64,000 nt of DNA from an uncultured Porphyromonadaceae bacterium (GTDB taxonomy: Bacteria; Bacteroidota; Bacteroidia; Bacteroidales; Muribaculaceae), in contig CAMWNR010000001.1 of NCBI GenBank assembly GCA_947175665.1, positions 1 to 64,000 on the forward strand, in the 5' to 3' direction. Positions 29,768 through 42,800 of the stretch are shown in pieces. Numbering within the stretch: position 1 is the stretch's first letter; every line of letters starts with the position of its first letter. A program made the position numbers and the translations under genes. The notes beneath the pieces are model-generated. The model worked only from the letters and a program-made list of their open reading frames with translations. It was not told the origin of the DNA and did not search any database.

Positions 29768-31832
29768 CCGCCGCAACGAGATAATGTTCGCACCATGCGA
29801 CTACCTCACCGGCCGTGGATCAATAGGGGAGAGGGTTCGTGTCTCTATCTCCGACTTCGTTATACCGGTCCAGTGGATACCCGTTGATATGATGAGTATT
29901 CCATTCGTGCAGAAACTTGTCGGTGCCGGGTCTATTCATGCTTTCCTCTCCGATGTATTGCAGGTTGAGCCTAACGACATCGACTATCACAAAGTATCCG
30001 AGAAATTCATTCGCCTGCGTTATAGGTATGACTTTGCTTTTTGGGCGGCATCCCTTATCCGCATACATAACAAGGACGGTGGCGATGATGTACTTTTTCG
30101 CTTGCGCTATCCGCAACGTATACTCGTATCTCACTTTGAGGAAAAGCGCAGAGCAGGTCTGCCGATACGTCTCATTTTGCTGAAAGCACGTCAATGGGGC
30201 GGCTCTACCACTACGCAGATTTATATGATGTGGTTGCAGTTCTTTCATGCTACGGGTCTCAACTCGCTTATTATCGCTCATCAAGGTGCCATCTCCGATG
30301 AAATCAAGGATATGTTCGACAACGCTATCAAGGCTTACCCCGTAGAGTTGTTGCACAAAATGGGTGATACCTTCTCAGTAAATGAACCTAAAATGGTAGG
30401 TGTTGGCAAATCCGGCTCAACCTCCCGCGTACCTCAGCGCAACTGCAAGATTAAAGTCGGTACCGCCGAACGCCCCGATGGTTGCCGTGGCGGTGCCTAC
30501 TCGCTCGTTCATCTTTCGGAGGTTGGCATTTGGAAAAAGACTGAGGGTAAATCACCCGAAGATATTGTACGCTCCGCCTGTTCCGGTATTCTACTGCGCC
30601 CGCTGACTATGATTGTTATGGAGTCAACGGCAAACGGAACCGGCAATTTCTTTCATACCGAATATAAAGCCGCCTCCGACCCCGATACTCCCTCCCAGTT
30701 TGACGCGCTTTTTATCGCTTGGTTTCAGATTGAGCAATATTCTATTCCGTTTGAGAACTCTGACCGGCTAAAAGAATTTGCGCTATGGCTCTATGAGAAT
30801 AGAGAGAACGACAATGTTATGACTGCTCGTGAGCAAAGCGGCCATTATCTATGGTGGCTATGGCAGAAAGGCGCGACATTGGAGGCTATCAACTGGTATG
30901 TTAAAGAGAGAAGCGGTAAAAACAGCCACGCTGTCATGGCTTCCGAATACCCCTCTGATGATGTGGAGGCGTTTGTTCACTCCGGCTCTATGGTATTTGA
31001 CAAATACGATGTTGAGGAATTCAACAAGGCTTGTCGTCCGCCCCGGTTTATCGGAGAGGTTTATGCCAAGGGCGATGAGGGAGATTCCGCTCTTGAAAAT
31101 CTGCGCTTCAGCGATGATGCGCAGGGGCGGTTGTGGATTTGGGCCAAGCCTGAAGAAGACGATGAGGTTGAGGTAACAGACCGGTATCTCACTATCGTTG
31201 ACGTCGGCGGTCGCTCCGATAAGGCTGACTGGTCGGTAATACTCGTTATTGACCGTATCAACATGATTGATGGCGACCGTCCTGCCGTTGTCGCACAATG
31301 GTATGGACATTGCGATATTGACCGCCTCGCATGGAAAGCAGCGCAAGTAGCAGCCTACTATAACAACTCCCTTCTCGTAATCGAGAGCAACACACTCGAG
31401 ACACACGACCGCGAACGTCAGGTTGAGGGGGGAGACCAGTCGCAGTATATCCTCAATCAAATCTCACACATATACCCTAATTTATATGCACGCCGTCAAT
31501 CGGAAGATGAGATAAGACAGGGTGTGCCTCGCAAGTACGGTTTTCACACCAATGTCGCTACAAAACCCATGATTATATCCACACTCGTCAAGGCAATCCG
31601 AGACCACATCTATACAGAGAGAGACTCCCGTTGCCTCGATGAGTACCTGACTTACGAACGCAAGCCTAACGGCTCTTATGGTGCCATAATCGGCCATCAC
31701 GATGACATCCTTATGACACGCGCAATCGGACTGCATATCTGCTTTTATGAAATGGAAATACCCAGAATATTGCCAAAACAGAAAAACAAAAGCACAAAAA
31801 GAAACGGCCCCGTTTCCGAAGCCGTTTTCTAA
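29733..31832 (+). CDS. terL: terminase large subunit
   Basis: A 699-residue DNA-packaging motor. The ATPase has Walker A KARQWGGSTTTQ (about residue 153) and a Walker B-like MIVMEST (about 293). The RNase-H-like nuclease begins with TIVDVGGRSDKADWS (about residue 487), followed by VIESNTLETHD and a late GHHDDILMTRA, giving the three acidic clusters. I start at ATG 29733 (MTDIDNILTEND), since the track's 29553 start is read out of frame through the upstream gene. The 3' end carries a terminator hairpin and abuts, head-on, the portal gene of the opposite strand. Confidence 0.9.
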   Translation: MTDIDNILTENDRRNEIMFAPCDYLTGRGSIGERVRVSISDFVIPVQWIPVDMMSIPFVQKLVGAGSIHAFLSDVLQVEPNDIDYHKVSEKFIRLRYRYDFAFWAASLIRIHNKDGGDDVLFRLRYPQRILVSHFEEKRRAGLPIRLILLKARQWGGSTTTQIYMMWLQFFHATGLNSLIIAHQGAISDEIKDMFDNAIKAYPVELLHKMGDTFSVNEPKMVGVGKSGSTSRVPQRNCKIKVGTAERPDGCRGGAYSLVHLSEVGIWKKTEGKSPEDIVRSACSGILLRPLTMIVMESTANGTGNFFHTEYKAASDPDTPSQFDALFIAWFQIEQYSIPFENSDRLKEFALWLYENRENDNVMTAREQSGHYLWWLWQKGATLEAINWYVKERSGKNSHAVMASEYPSDDVEAFVHSGSMVFDKYDVEEFNKACRPPRFIGEVYAKGDEGDSALENLRFSDDAQGRLWIWAKPEEDDEVEVTDRYLTIVDVGGRSDKADWSVILVIDRINMIDGDRPAVVAQWYGHCDIDRLAWKAAQVAAYYNNSLLVIESNTLETHDRERQVEGGDQSQYILNQISHIYPNLYARRQSEDEIRQGVPRKYGFHTNVATKPMIISTLVKAIRDHIYTERDSRCLDEYLTYERKPNGSYGAIIGHHDDILMTRAIGLHICFYEMEIPRILPKQKNKSTKRNGPVSEAVF
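31802..31828 (+). terminator. terminator overlapping the end of terL
   Basis: AAACGGC / GCCGTTT forms a 7-bp stem with a 12-base loop, ending in TTTTCT. It spans the last codons and stop of terL. It lies 22 bases before the end of the converging portal gene, so it keeps the two operons apart in very little space. Confidence 0.6.
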
Positions 31833-31849
31833 AATTCTATGACTGTATG

Positions 31850-33832
31850 TTACGCAGCAAGCATTTGCTGTGCTTGGGCCACTGCAGCCATATTTGCACC
31901 TTGCTGTGCTTGCTGTATCAGTTCGGGAGATATGCCGTCCGGCATTTGACCCTGCTCCAGTTGCTCTCTTTGGCTCTTGATGCTTTGCAGTAGATTGTCG
32001 GCAAATGGGAACTCTCCATTTTCCAATAATTGCTCTACCGAGATTGCCTTCATTTCAAACAATTTCATCAATATGTCATTCGACAATGCACGATAGGCAG
32101 GTGTAGCAGTACTCTCCACAATTGAAAGATCAAACTCAACATCCCGGATTTTCTTCGGATCGTACTCCACAATAGTCGAATTTTTACCCACGATATTAAA
32201 TACTCGCGGAGTATCATAAAACTGCTGAATATTCTTCACATCCTTGGTTGCCCCCTCTCTTACAAACATCGAGAACGTATCCAGAAGATCAAGCAGAGAT
32301 GTAGTCGCATTCTGAGCCTGCTGGTTATAGAGACTTGCCGACATCCCGCTATAGCCCGGCTTACCCTGTAGCGCTCCATTCACACCCGAAATATCCTCAA
32401 AAAATTTCAACTGCATACTCAGCAACTCACTGATACCTATCTGTGTGCAGTTATTCGCTATCTGTTGGGGGAGTGCTCCCGTCTTTGATTGCTTTATCAT
32501 AATGACGCCATTAAACCGCGCCCACTCATCCGCGACATCATCCATTGACATCCCTTTAGGCAGGCACTCCTCCGGAAAGAGAAGCACACCCTTTGCACTC
32601 GCTCGCATAATCCAGTCATACATCGTGATAAGCCGGTTGGTATATCGCTGTTGGTCTATCACATTGCTCACAAACGAATGTATCTCCCCGTCAATAAATG
32701 GATACGCCTTAAACACGTATGGGTGGCTCTTATGCTCATAAGGCGTTTCCCCCTCCTCAAGAATATCTCCGAATGGCGTCAGGCAATAATAATACCAGTA
32801 TGAGTCCATAAACCATTCATACTGTATAAGCGGCACATCTTCCATATCCATCCCCAGTTCCAGCGCCTGTTGCATACGTTCCCGATTCACACCCCCTACA
32901 AGTTCCTCAAAATCTTCAATGTCAATCTTAAACACATCACCGTTATTCACATCATGACAGCGGTAGCGAGGTTTACTCTCCTTACGCCACACCTCAATAA
33001 CTCGGCATCGCGTTATATCCCGCGGCACAAGAAAATCATAATACCCCTGTAGCGGATAGCCGAAATAGTCATAGGTCGCTCCGATAGTCGCTTTGTCGCG
33101 CGCCTGCCGGTATATCTCTGCCAGACGATTATAGTCCGCCGGACACCGGGCGAACCTCTCGCATAGGCTCTCAAACGAAATATCATGCACCTCTCCGAGG
33201 CAAGATACATCCCACCCGCGGAAATCACGCATATTGTTGTCTATAAAGAAATTGTTCGGCTGTACATAATCCGTCCAGCAATCCAGTTTATTCTCCCTCC
33301 AGCCATACCACTTGCGCTGAACCACAAAGCCTGAGATCAGGAACTCTTCCATACATCGGGCATTTATCTCGGTCATGCGGTTAAGGTGCATATTGCATTG
33401 GAGGACGGTTGACATGGTCTCGCCATACTTCTGCTCATCGCGGTCTCGTGCCGTGCAGGTAGGCTCTTTCATTTGACTTCGATACACACCCAGTACCGCC
33501 TGCACCATGCGTCTGATAAGGTTATTCTTCAGAGCCACATTCCCCTGCGACTTGATATAGTCCTCTTCCTTTACCATCTTGCCATCAATGCAGATATAAT
33601 CATCCCATTGCTTGCCGTAGGTATATTTCTTGTTGCGCTCTCGGTCTTGGCGAAAGGTCTCCATCGCCATCCAGTATTGCTGTGCTTCAAACAACACATC
33701 AAATGCACGCTTGTCACCGCTCATCCTTTTTGCGCGTGCCACAGTGTCAAGTTCCGTGCTATTCGCCTGCCGGGCTCCGGCCATCACGCGACTTGCCTTA
33801 TGAAGTCTCTTACTCTGTAATTTTTTTGACAT
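31850..33832 (-). CDS. portal protein
   Basis: A portal of about 660 residues from ATG 33832 (MSKKLQSKRLHKASRVMAGA). The ATG at 33892, five bases after the giant ORF, would add 20 residues that look like leader, so the start is not certain. Portal hallmarks are the N-terminal YTYGKQWDDYIC segment, CWTDYVQPNNFFIDNN, the clamp/stem helices near QQRYTNRLITMYDWIMRASA, and GKPGYSGMSASLYNQQAQNA before the barrel-like C-terminus. The tail is Gln/Ala-rich (ELIQQAQQGANMAAVAQAQQ). It is of the P22/crAss-like size class. It is the last gene of the giant-ORF operon and converges on terL. Confidence 0.85.
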   Translation of the reverse strand: MSKKLQSKRLHKASRVMAGARQANSTELDTVARAKRMSGDKRAFDVLFEAQQYWMAMETFRQDRERNKKYTYGKQWDDYICIDGKMVKEEDYIKSQGNVALKNNLIRRMVQAVLGVYRSQMKEPTCTARDRDEQKYGETMSTVLQCNMHLNRMTEINARCMEEFLISGFVVQRKWYGWRENKLDCWTDYVQPNNFFIDNNMRDFRGWDVSCLGEVHDISFESLCERFARCPADYNRLAEIYRQARDKATIGATYDYFGYPLQGYYDFLVPRDITRCRVIEVWRKESKPRYRCHDVNNGDVFKIDIEDFEELVGGVNRERMQQALELGMDMEDVPLIQYEWFMDSYWYYYCLTPFGDILEEGETPYEHKSHPYVFKAYPFIDGEIHSFVSNVIDQQRYTNRLITMYDWIMRASAKGVLLFPEECLPKGMSMDDVADEWARFNGVIMIKQSKTGALPQQIANNCTQIGISELLSMQLKFFEDISGVNGALQGKPGYSGMSASLYNQQAQNATTSLLDLLDTFSMFVREGATKDVKNIQQFYDTPRVFNIVGKNSTIVEYDPKKIRDVEFDLSIVESTATPAYRALSNDILMKLFEMKAISVEQLLENGEFPFADNLLQSIKSQREQLEQGQMPDGISPELIQQAQQGANMAAVAQAQQMLAA

Positions 33833-33896
33833 CGCTTCTTGAGTTATTATGGGGATGATGCGAAGATAACACCTTACATCATCCCCGGTCATTTAA

Positions 33897-36800
33897 CTAT
33901 TGTTGCGTGTAATCCTCTGCAAACTGCTCTCTCAATCTGTTTACCTGCACCGAATCGTGGGCTACTTTCATAAGTGATACCACCTCTCGTTTCAGCCTGC
34001 GCATATCGTCTTCATACATCGCCCTGTCATCATCGGTAATGTCCGGGTCTTTGACGGCTCTATTCAGCCAATTGTAATCGGCTATATACTCGTCCATCAC
34101 ATCATGTCGCGCTCCATCTCTCGAATGCTTCAGTGCGTTAAGGAAAATTCTATACTTGTCAGACCCTAGGTCTGCTTCATCCTCATATTTACGCAACAGA
34201 GAATGTGTGCGTTTATACTCCTCAAGATACTTGAAGAAATCAGAGTTTACCTTTTTCTCAGCAGTCCTCTCATCACCCATCTTGACAAGTCTGTTTACAA
34301 GTAATATGCTATTTGGGTCATAATCTCGCTCGCCAAGCATCATCTCTCCGGTCTTCACCATCTTATTGATGACATTAGAGTATCCTCCGAAATATCCATT
34401 CAGAAGATATTCTAATTGTGCTGGATTGAAATTTGCCCATCCTGCCTTGTAATCATTGCCTCCGCTCGCCTCGTTTGTCCATTTGGATAGGTCAATAAGT
34501 TGGGCGTTAGTACGTGGATATGCTTTTGTCCATTCGGGCATATCCTTGTTGAAAGGAGTCTCCTTATAGATTGGGAGTCCTGTCCATGATGTATTTGTCG
34601 CGGATTCAACAAGAGGCTTAAACGCACTTGGAACAAAGGCGTGGAGTCCACCACCTCCCTCCATAAAATCAATAGGTAAAATTTGTGAGAGTTGGGAACC
34701 TATCTCTTTAGCGAGTTCTACATCAGAATATTCTTCTCTCCCGGATGTCACGCCATATGCGAGTTCTCCAAGTCCATAGAATCCACGAAATTCAACAGAT
34801 AGCGGAATTGTTAGCCATGAGTTGTTGAAGCAGCGAAACATCAGATTGGAACGGCGCGTATATTTGGGCACGTTGTAATAGCCATTTTTGTCCTCATCAT
34901 CACCATTATCTGATAAAACCGCTATTACATAACCTATCAACATCATAGCGGTCGATGCCATAATAGCCCTACCGGGATGCTTTTTGAATGCTTTAAAGTA
35001 GTTTGACGCTCCCTGCACTGCGGCATTCCAAAATACATAAAAACTCCTGCCGAGACCGGATGTAAAACCGGCTACCTTGCCGACAACTGTCTGTCCTTTT
35101 GCGTCCATGAATTTACTACCGGCCCCTTTTTTATTGAAATTGACAGAAATTTCTTTTGCATCATATACCGACCGCTGTACTTCTCTACCACTTTCTCGGG
35201 ATGTGATAAACGCCGCAAAACGTGCGCTATTCTCAACACCTCGGTTCACTAGGTCAAGCATGTTACAGATGAGGTTAAAAATTCTCTTAGGATTTAACTT
35301 ACCTCTGCGCGCTTCTTTCATCAGTTGGGCTACAAGTTTCTTCTCCTTCTCAAGGTCTCGCTGCATTGTATAACCTGTTTCACCTCCCCAGTGCATAAAC
35401 TCATAGAACATTCTGTGGATAGGATTGTGCATGTCAAGTCGGTTGGTGTCGTAAAGATGCAAGAGTTTAACCATACGGATTGGATTGACCTTGGCATGAT
35501 TTAAATGGAATCCATTAGCATAGTCTTTACTCTCTTTTACATGCACCATTGTATTTGAATATATCAGGTCACGGATAAAGTTTGCTACGACAAAGTCCGG
35601 GCTTCGTGTAGTGTATAACTGGCTTAACTGCCGGTTGACAGTTTGGGCTATATTGAAAACCTTGCCAATTGCCCCGTTAAGGTCATTATCAGGATTAGTA
35701 AGTCCGTTGACAGCCTGCGCCGCTCTCGGATTGCCGTTGATGGTGATGACATAACTCTCACCGTTACGTTTCACAAGCACCTGATGTTCCTTGATATTGC
35801 CGTCGACCAAACGATAAGGTATGCCTATTGCATCTCTCCCTCGCTTGTATTTGTCCGGCTCGGACTGTGAAAGAGCCTCCATGCGTTGCTCGAAATCCAT
35901 CACAGCCTTGTCTATTTCATCGGGTGTCATGTTTTCGTCTACATCGGCAAAAGTCGGCTTCCATATATCCTTAGTTTCATCATGGACAAGCCACAGCCTG
36001 TTAACACTTGCAAGGTCGCTCGGATGATTCTGAACATATGTGAGGAACTTCTGCTTCATGACGTTGCGGTTGCCTTGTATAATGCTGTTCTGCGCCATAT
36101 ATGCAATCGTGGCCAGTGGGTCATCCGCTTTTGATTTACGGCCTTCCGCTTTCTTGATAGGCCTACTGAATGCCCCGCCTTTAGTTGTCAGATAACCGTA
36201 TACATCATCGCTTGTCTTTTCATCAAAACCTCGCAACGGAATGTAATAGTCATACATGTCACGGATTTTTTCGTACTGTTCCTTGCTCAGCAGACCGCAG
36301 TCATAGACCTTCTTCAAGGAGGTCTTGGTAGCCTTGTTTACAGCACTCCAAAATTCCGTTATATCTGCTGAATGTGCCGCCTCATAGTCATCCACAATCT
36401 GCTGAGCCGCGGTTTCTGCGTCCTGCCAATCCTGCTCTCCTGTCAGACCGCATAGTCCGGCAAAGTCGCGCTCAGACTCTTCTCCATTGGCAATGGCTTC
36501 ATTACGCATATAGGCATTACGCTCCAATCCATGCTTGGCCATCATATAGTCTAAAAGTTCCTGCCGGCCTCTTTTGTTCTCAGACATCCGGGCCGCTATA
36601 TCAAGTAGAGGGCGCATAATGCGATGCTCATACTCTTCCATTTCAGCATGGCTCTTACTACTCATGAGGTTCTCTGCAATGTATGCGTTCTCAAAACTTG
36701 CCACATCTTCAATGACGCGTTTCGCACCTTGGCTCTCCACGGCTTTGTAAAATTCCATAAGTCCACGCATGGAATCCTGCATGGCCTCGGTAAACTGGTA

Positions 36801-39800
36801 CATACTTGACTGTAACTGCTTCTCATACATGGCACGTGCCATCACAGGCACTCGTTCCACATAGTCAGCACCGTCACGGAATCTTACCTCTTCATCACCA
36901 TCATATTTCGGATTCTCAAAAGTTTTTATTACCTTTGTTGCAAAATCAAGGTCTTGTGAGGCTATTTCCTGCTGATAATTAGATGACGCTGAGGAGAGCC
37001 ATGCGAGACCTTTTTCTTTGTCTGCATACCTCAGCGTATTGTTATGTACTATAGGCAACACAATGTTGGCTGCGTCCCGACCATGTATGGAACGAATGTC
37101 ATTAACTTCCAAAATCCTTGCACCGGACTGGATTGAGCGGTTAAGTTCTATGGCGACACACACGTTTTTCCCATCACGGTCTATAAGTTCGGTCAGCACC
37201 CCGAGAGTTTTTGCATCTCGCTGGAATACAAAGATAGGTTCTGAAAGCATCGTTGGAAGGTTTTGGAGTTGTGACAATTCTATATTGTGTTTTGTCTCAC
37301 TCGCTTTGCGCAAGACTCTTTGGCGAACTACTATTGGCATATCTGACAAGAACATCTTCATAATGCCGAGTGGTTTCCCGACTTCTATATATTCTTGCGT
37401 TGTCATATTACCATTCATATAGTGGTTCAGTTGCCTATTGAAACGATAGTTCGCTTCTTCTGCCTTAGCGGATTCACTAAGCATCGCATCATCATAGCCT
37501 GTATTACGACGCATGGTGATGTCCTCGGCCTCATCAATCACGCTCATCCTGCCATTGGCTTTTTTCATCTTGTATGCCTTGTGATAAATGTATGCCCATT
37601 GCTTGTCAGTCCACTTGCGCATCTTCGGGATTTTCAGACCGCGCAAGAGGTTATCAAACGCCTGCTGAAGCAAGCCTTTCAGTTTGCCCCAAAATGTCTG
37701 CTCCTCGGCGGTCATCTTCTCAAACCCTTTCTCACCGACCTTACCTGCCACGTTGGCACCGTACTCCTCAGTGGCATCGCGCTTCATCTGCTCGCGCTTG
37801 GCGTTGGCCTCCAAGTGTGCCTTGGCCATGTCGGTATGGTAATTGGCGTTGGCATCGGCCACATTTTCGTGGGCCGCCTGCTTCTCGCGGAAGATGCGGT
37901 CTACCTCTGCATCATACATCCGCTTGGCGCGTGCCTCAATGTCGGCCTTGATTGCATCCGTGGAGACGCTATAGAGTTCGTCAAGAGCATTGTCGAGCAA
38001 TTCCTTTGTCGGGAACAGCAGGCGCAGGCCATCATGACCCATCCCCTCATGCAGGAATGTGTTCTCAACATCGGCGAGGTCGGCATTGTTCGGTAGTAGA
38101 ATAGCAATCTCGGTAGCGCGGTTGCCGTTGATGCGGGTGATCCCCTTAGCGTTGGCTTCACGCGAGTTTCGCGCGTAAACCTTGATCTCCTCCGGGGTGC
38201 GCAGGATCCGCACGGGTGTGTTCAGTCGCTCCGACATTTCATTAACACGCTCCTCCATCTCCTTTTTCTGCAATTCCGAACTTGCACGTTCAAAAAATTG
38301 TTGTAACTTTGCATCCACAATGCCGTCATAGAAGTCGTTCGGCCTGCGTAAGATTGCAGAATCCGTTCCTTCCTTGGCGGTTTTTTCATATACATCCACA
38401 TTCGACACAAAACATGAATGCAGCCCTGTTGTATTGTCCCACGTCTTCTGAACTGTCATTCGCACATAGTATTCCTTTCCGCCGACAAGTGCCTTATTGA
38501 CATAGTTGTCAAATCGTATTACATTAGGGTGTGGCTTATGTTCCGTACCGTCTGGTCTTTGCGTACCTCCAAGTGAATCTTTCTCGGAATATGCAAGTAC
38601 TGATGTCTCAAGCAGATTGTCAAGTTGTGGTACTACCTGTGCAAACAATCCCCCCTCTTTATAGTTCTTCCCGAATGCTGTCCTGAGGAATTGTACTATA
38701 TCCCCGTCTTTTTCGACATCGGGTAATCCCCGGTACTCCGCAAACAGTTCGGCTTTGCTCAATTCATTCCGCTTAACCTCTATAGGCTCAAGAGCGCGGA
38801 TGGCAAGCAGTCGCTCTCCATCGGTCATATCCTCGCTGTCACGAAGCATGGATTTCTCAGTCTCCTCGTCGTCATCATCAAAAGTAACATCAGTTGCGGC
38901 ATCAACGGCTTTGTCCATTTCTGCATACTTGGCTTCCTTCTCTTCCAGTTCTTTTTTCATCAACTCCTCATATTTGGCAAGTCTCTCCTTTGCCTCTGCG
39001 AGTTGCTGTTTATGCTCAAACTCCTTGCCGTTACGCGCTTGGAGTTGGCGGTAATCTTCGGAGTAGTGCGCCAGTTGGTTCTTACCGCGGGATAGCAATT
39101 CTCGGCTTTCAGCACCGGTTACTATCCTTTCTGCTATTTCCTGCATAACATTCTTTATGCGGTTTCCTTTAACAGTCCTATCCTTAATGCCGAGAGCCTC
39201 GCAGGAATAGGTTACCTTACGCTCCGGCTCAAATGATAGAGTTCCTTGACCGATCTTGTCAACCTCACGCGTAACCGTGGTTGTAACCTCAAACGGCAAG
39301 CCGTCTATATTAATAGTAAGTCGGCTCGTCCAGTTCTCTGCACCCTCACGGATAGTCTCGGCTGCTTCATTCATCTTGGCATTCTGCTCCTTGAAGAAAT
39401 CCTCCATACCCTCTACGCTGTCAAACGAGAGTTTGCCGATGGTTATCTTCTTTAGAGTGCCGTCGGGAAAATGTTTGCCGATGATTTCAAGGTTCTTGGT
39501 CTCAATCTCAATTCGGCGTTGCGCGCCTTTGATGAACCCCTCAACCTTTGGCAACTGGTTATGGACATAGATTTGGTCGATGTCATGACCTTTCTGCTTG
39601 GCGGTAAGGTTGCGAACCTCGCGCTCGGCTTGGTTCTTCAGTATGGCATACTCACTGCCCGAAAGTTGGGCGGTCATATCTCCGAACGTGTCCTCTTCCT
39701 CTTCAAGCACGCGGTTCTCCATTGAGTTTTGCATCATCTTTGAACCGTTCATAATGGAGTCCGCGATTGCGCCCTTGGTTTTGAGCCTCTGATAAGCGGT

Positions 39801-42800
39801 TACGTCAAGACTATCCTCCACACCGAAACGGATGATACGCACCGGAATACCCATGTCTTTATGCAGGTTGCCCTGTCGCATGGCACGTCCGTTGCGCTGT
39901 GTGTAGTCCATCGGGCGGTTAGGTGCGTCCACATGGATGAGGGTATGCAGGCGTTCTTGGATGTTTACGCCGGTACCGAGGGTAAATGTTGAGCCGAGGA
40001 TAACACGGATTTCTCCGGCATTGACCTTGTCAAAGATGTCAAGTTTCTTCTTGACTGTCATACCCGATTTGATCACAACAATCTGCTCGGCAGGAACACC
40101 CTCGGCGATGAGTTTGTTACGGATTTCCTCGTAGAGATTAAAACCGCTTCTCTTGTTTTGGTAATTGTCGGAGAATATCGCGAGGGTACCTTTATACTTG
40201 GCACTCTCTTTAAGGGAACGTAGAATCTCGCGCACTGTCGCATTGGTTTTGCTGTTGGGATCATCCTCTGCATCTGAAATGACAAGGCGTGCATCAACGG
40301 CGGCCGCTTTTGCAATACCATACATCGTAAGGGGAATATGGGAGTTCTCTTTCTTTTCCTTACCTGTCATATTTTCATATCGCTCCATTTCGGCTTTCAC
40401 ATACTTCATCACACTGCGCAGGGCGCGTGTCTGAGGAAGATAAATGTCGGTAGGCTTGCCTCCCTCCATTTCAGGAATTTTGTCGCTCACTCCGCCTGCC
40501 TCACTTGTGAGGACGGTATCTGCGACACCGCTCCATATCCTCACAAGTTCGGGTAGATTCACATATCCGGCGAAGCGACTCACCTCTGCAAATTTGCCGT
40601 TGGTCTTGAACTCAACCATTTGAGCGAGGTTGCCGAAGTTGCGCACAAAGTCATCAAAGTAGAAGATATCGTAGGCTTTCATTTGGTCGGCCGGCATAAG
40701 GTAGCGCATGAACGTCCAAATCTCGGCGGCTGTGTTGGAGATAGGTGTACCTGTCGCAAACACTACGTTACGTCCGTGGTTGCGTTCCATTACTGCCTGC
40801 GTTTTGAGATACACACCCTGCGACTTCTTGCTGAATGAGGGGTCAACACCCTTTACTCCGCGTTGCATGGCGGTGGCAAAGCCGAGGTGCTTGTATTCGT
40901 GAGCCTCATCTACAAGGATTGCATCGATGCCCATATCATCAAAGTTCTCAACATCGTCCACCTCGCGGTCAAGCATCTCCATAGCGCGGACTTCGGCGTT
41001 CTGACGTGTGGTTGCCTCTTTCTTTTCATCGCGCTTTTTCTTCTTCCCCTCTATGGCTTCGGTAAGTTCTGCAAGGCGGTCACGCTGTTCCTCAAGTTCT
41101 TTTTTGGCCTGGCGAACAATCATACTGCGTCCGTCATCATCGGCTTCGCGCATGGCTTCAAGAACTTTCATCTTTTCCTCGATGATGTCCTGTGTATATG
41201 CCATCTCACGCTCCGGGCTATCGGGGATACGTTCAAATACTGACTGGGGTACAACTATCATATCCCAGTCGTTATACTTGATTTTCGCATAGAAATTCTT
41301 GCGACCCTCGGCTGTACGGTCTGCTTCCTCAATAGTCAGCACCTTTGCATTGGGGTATATCTCCATTGCACTCTCTACAAACTGACCGACTGTTGCGTTC
41401 TGCACAACAATCATAGGCTTTCGCGCAGTACCGAGACGACGCATTTCCATTGCAGTAGTGATAAGGGTATAGGTCTTGCCGGTTCCGACCTCATGCGCAA
41501 GCAGGATAGGTTCGGTTGTGCCTCTCACTACCGCTCTCCCTTGATGCGGACGCAGGGCAAACGGCTTGCCGTGCAATTCTGTTACTTGGCCTCCGAAATG
41601 TTGCGGAACAAATTCATCCGGAATCGACATCGGAACATAGTTGTTGAACTGCTCATTATAAGTTTCCTCGATACGTGCCGACATTTCTGCGTCTGCGTGC
41701 ATACGCTCACGCGCCCAGTCCTTGAACTCTGAGCGTATTTCATCAATCTTGGTACTGCACTCTGCGGTGGCCGCCTTATCGGTAATGGTCTCGGTTGTGC
41801 CGTCCCAGTTTTTAACCTGCTTGCTGACGGTTATCTGCTTGTTGGTTATGGCCGCCTCAATCAGTTCATGCCCCATAATGGTTTTATCGCACATCTTACT
41901 CGATACAGCCATAGCGCGGTTCTTCTCGTTGAACGTACTCCACGGAGTTTTCATAAACCATGTGCCACCTACATTTGTCAGTTTCACACGGATACCTGTT
42001 TTGTCATAGACAAAATCTTCGTAGAGTTTAGGCTCAATCCATGAAGAGCCGAGGGCAAACTCAATGAGGTGTGCCGGAATTGTCATAGGGATTACCTTTT
42101 CAAGAGCCGCGATATTTGCATCATATCTACCGTCCTCATTGTTCTCCTGCGCAATATGGAGTTTGTCACGAACATTGCCCGAAAGATAGCGGTACGAGAC
42201 CTCCATCGCTCCTGTTGAGGGGTTCTCATAGCCGAGACCACTCTTCACAATCTCCTGCTTGACCTCTTCGGCAGATTTGCCGAGGGCATCACTGATATAA
42301 TCTACATCAATACCTCCGCTCTTATAAAGACTTGCCAGAATGCCGTCTTTGATAGTAGTAGGGTGTGGTTCTTTCTCGGTCTCAATCACACGGCGGTTGA
42401 ATATATCAGTTTTGCCCACCTTGACAACCTTGTTGCCTTTCTTATCACCACGCTCTGAATAGGTTTCAAGAGCCATGATGCTTGAAAAGTCAACATCATT
42501 GCGGAGGAAAGATATAGCAGGGTTCTTGTGGAGGTTGCCATATTTCTTTGTGAATGTGTCAAACGCGCGGTTCAATTCTTTCAACAGCGGCTCCAGTCCT
42601 GCGTTATCCTCTTTGGTTGATTGATATTCCAACACATCTGACAACGCTTTCTTTATGGCAGTGTAATCCTCAAAGCACTGTGCCTTTGTATGACCCTTGA
42701 CCTTTTTATCCTGAAACATCCGCAATCGCTCATTATCGGTCCTCTGAGGTTTCCCTTTTGCAGCCTGAGGTGACATTATAGCAACGGCTTCGCCCATACG

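Noticed and set aside
37395-38096. 233-codon plus-strand ORF under the giant gene
   Set aside because: Antisense shadow of the region that carries the zincin domain; composition is Leu/His/Cys-heavy and no domain can be seen.
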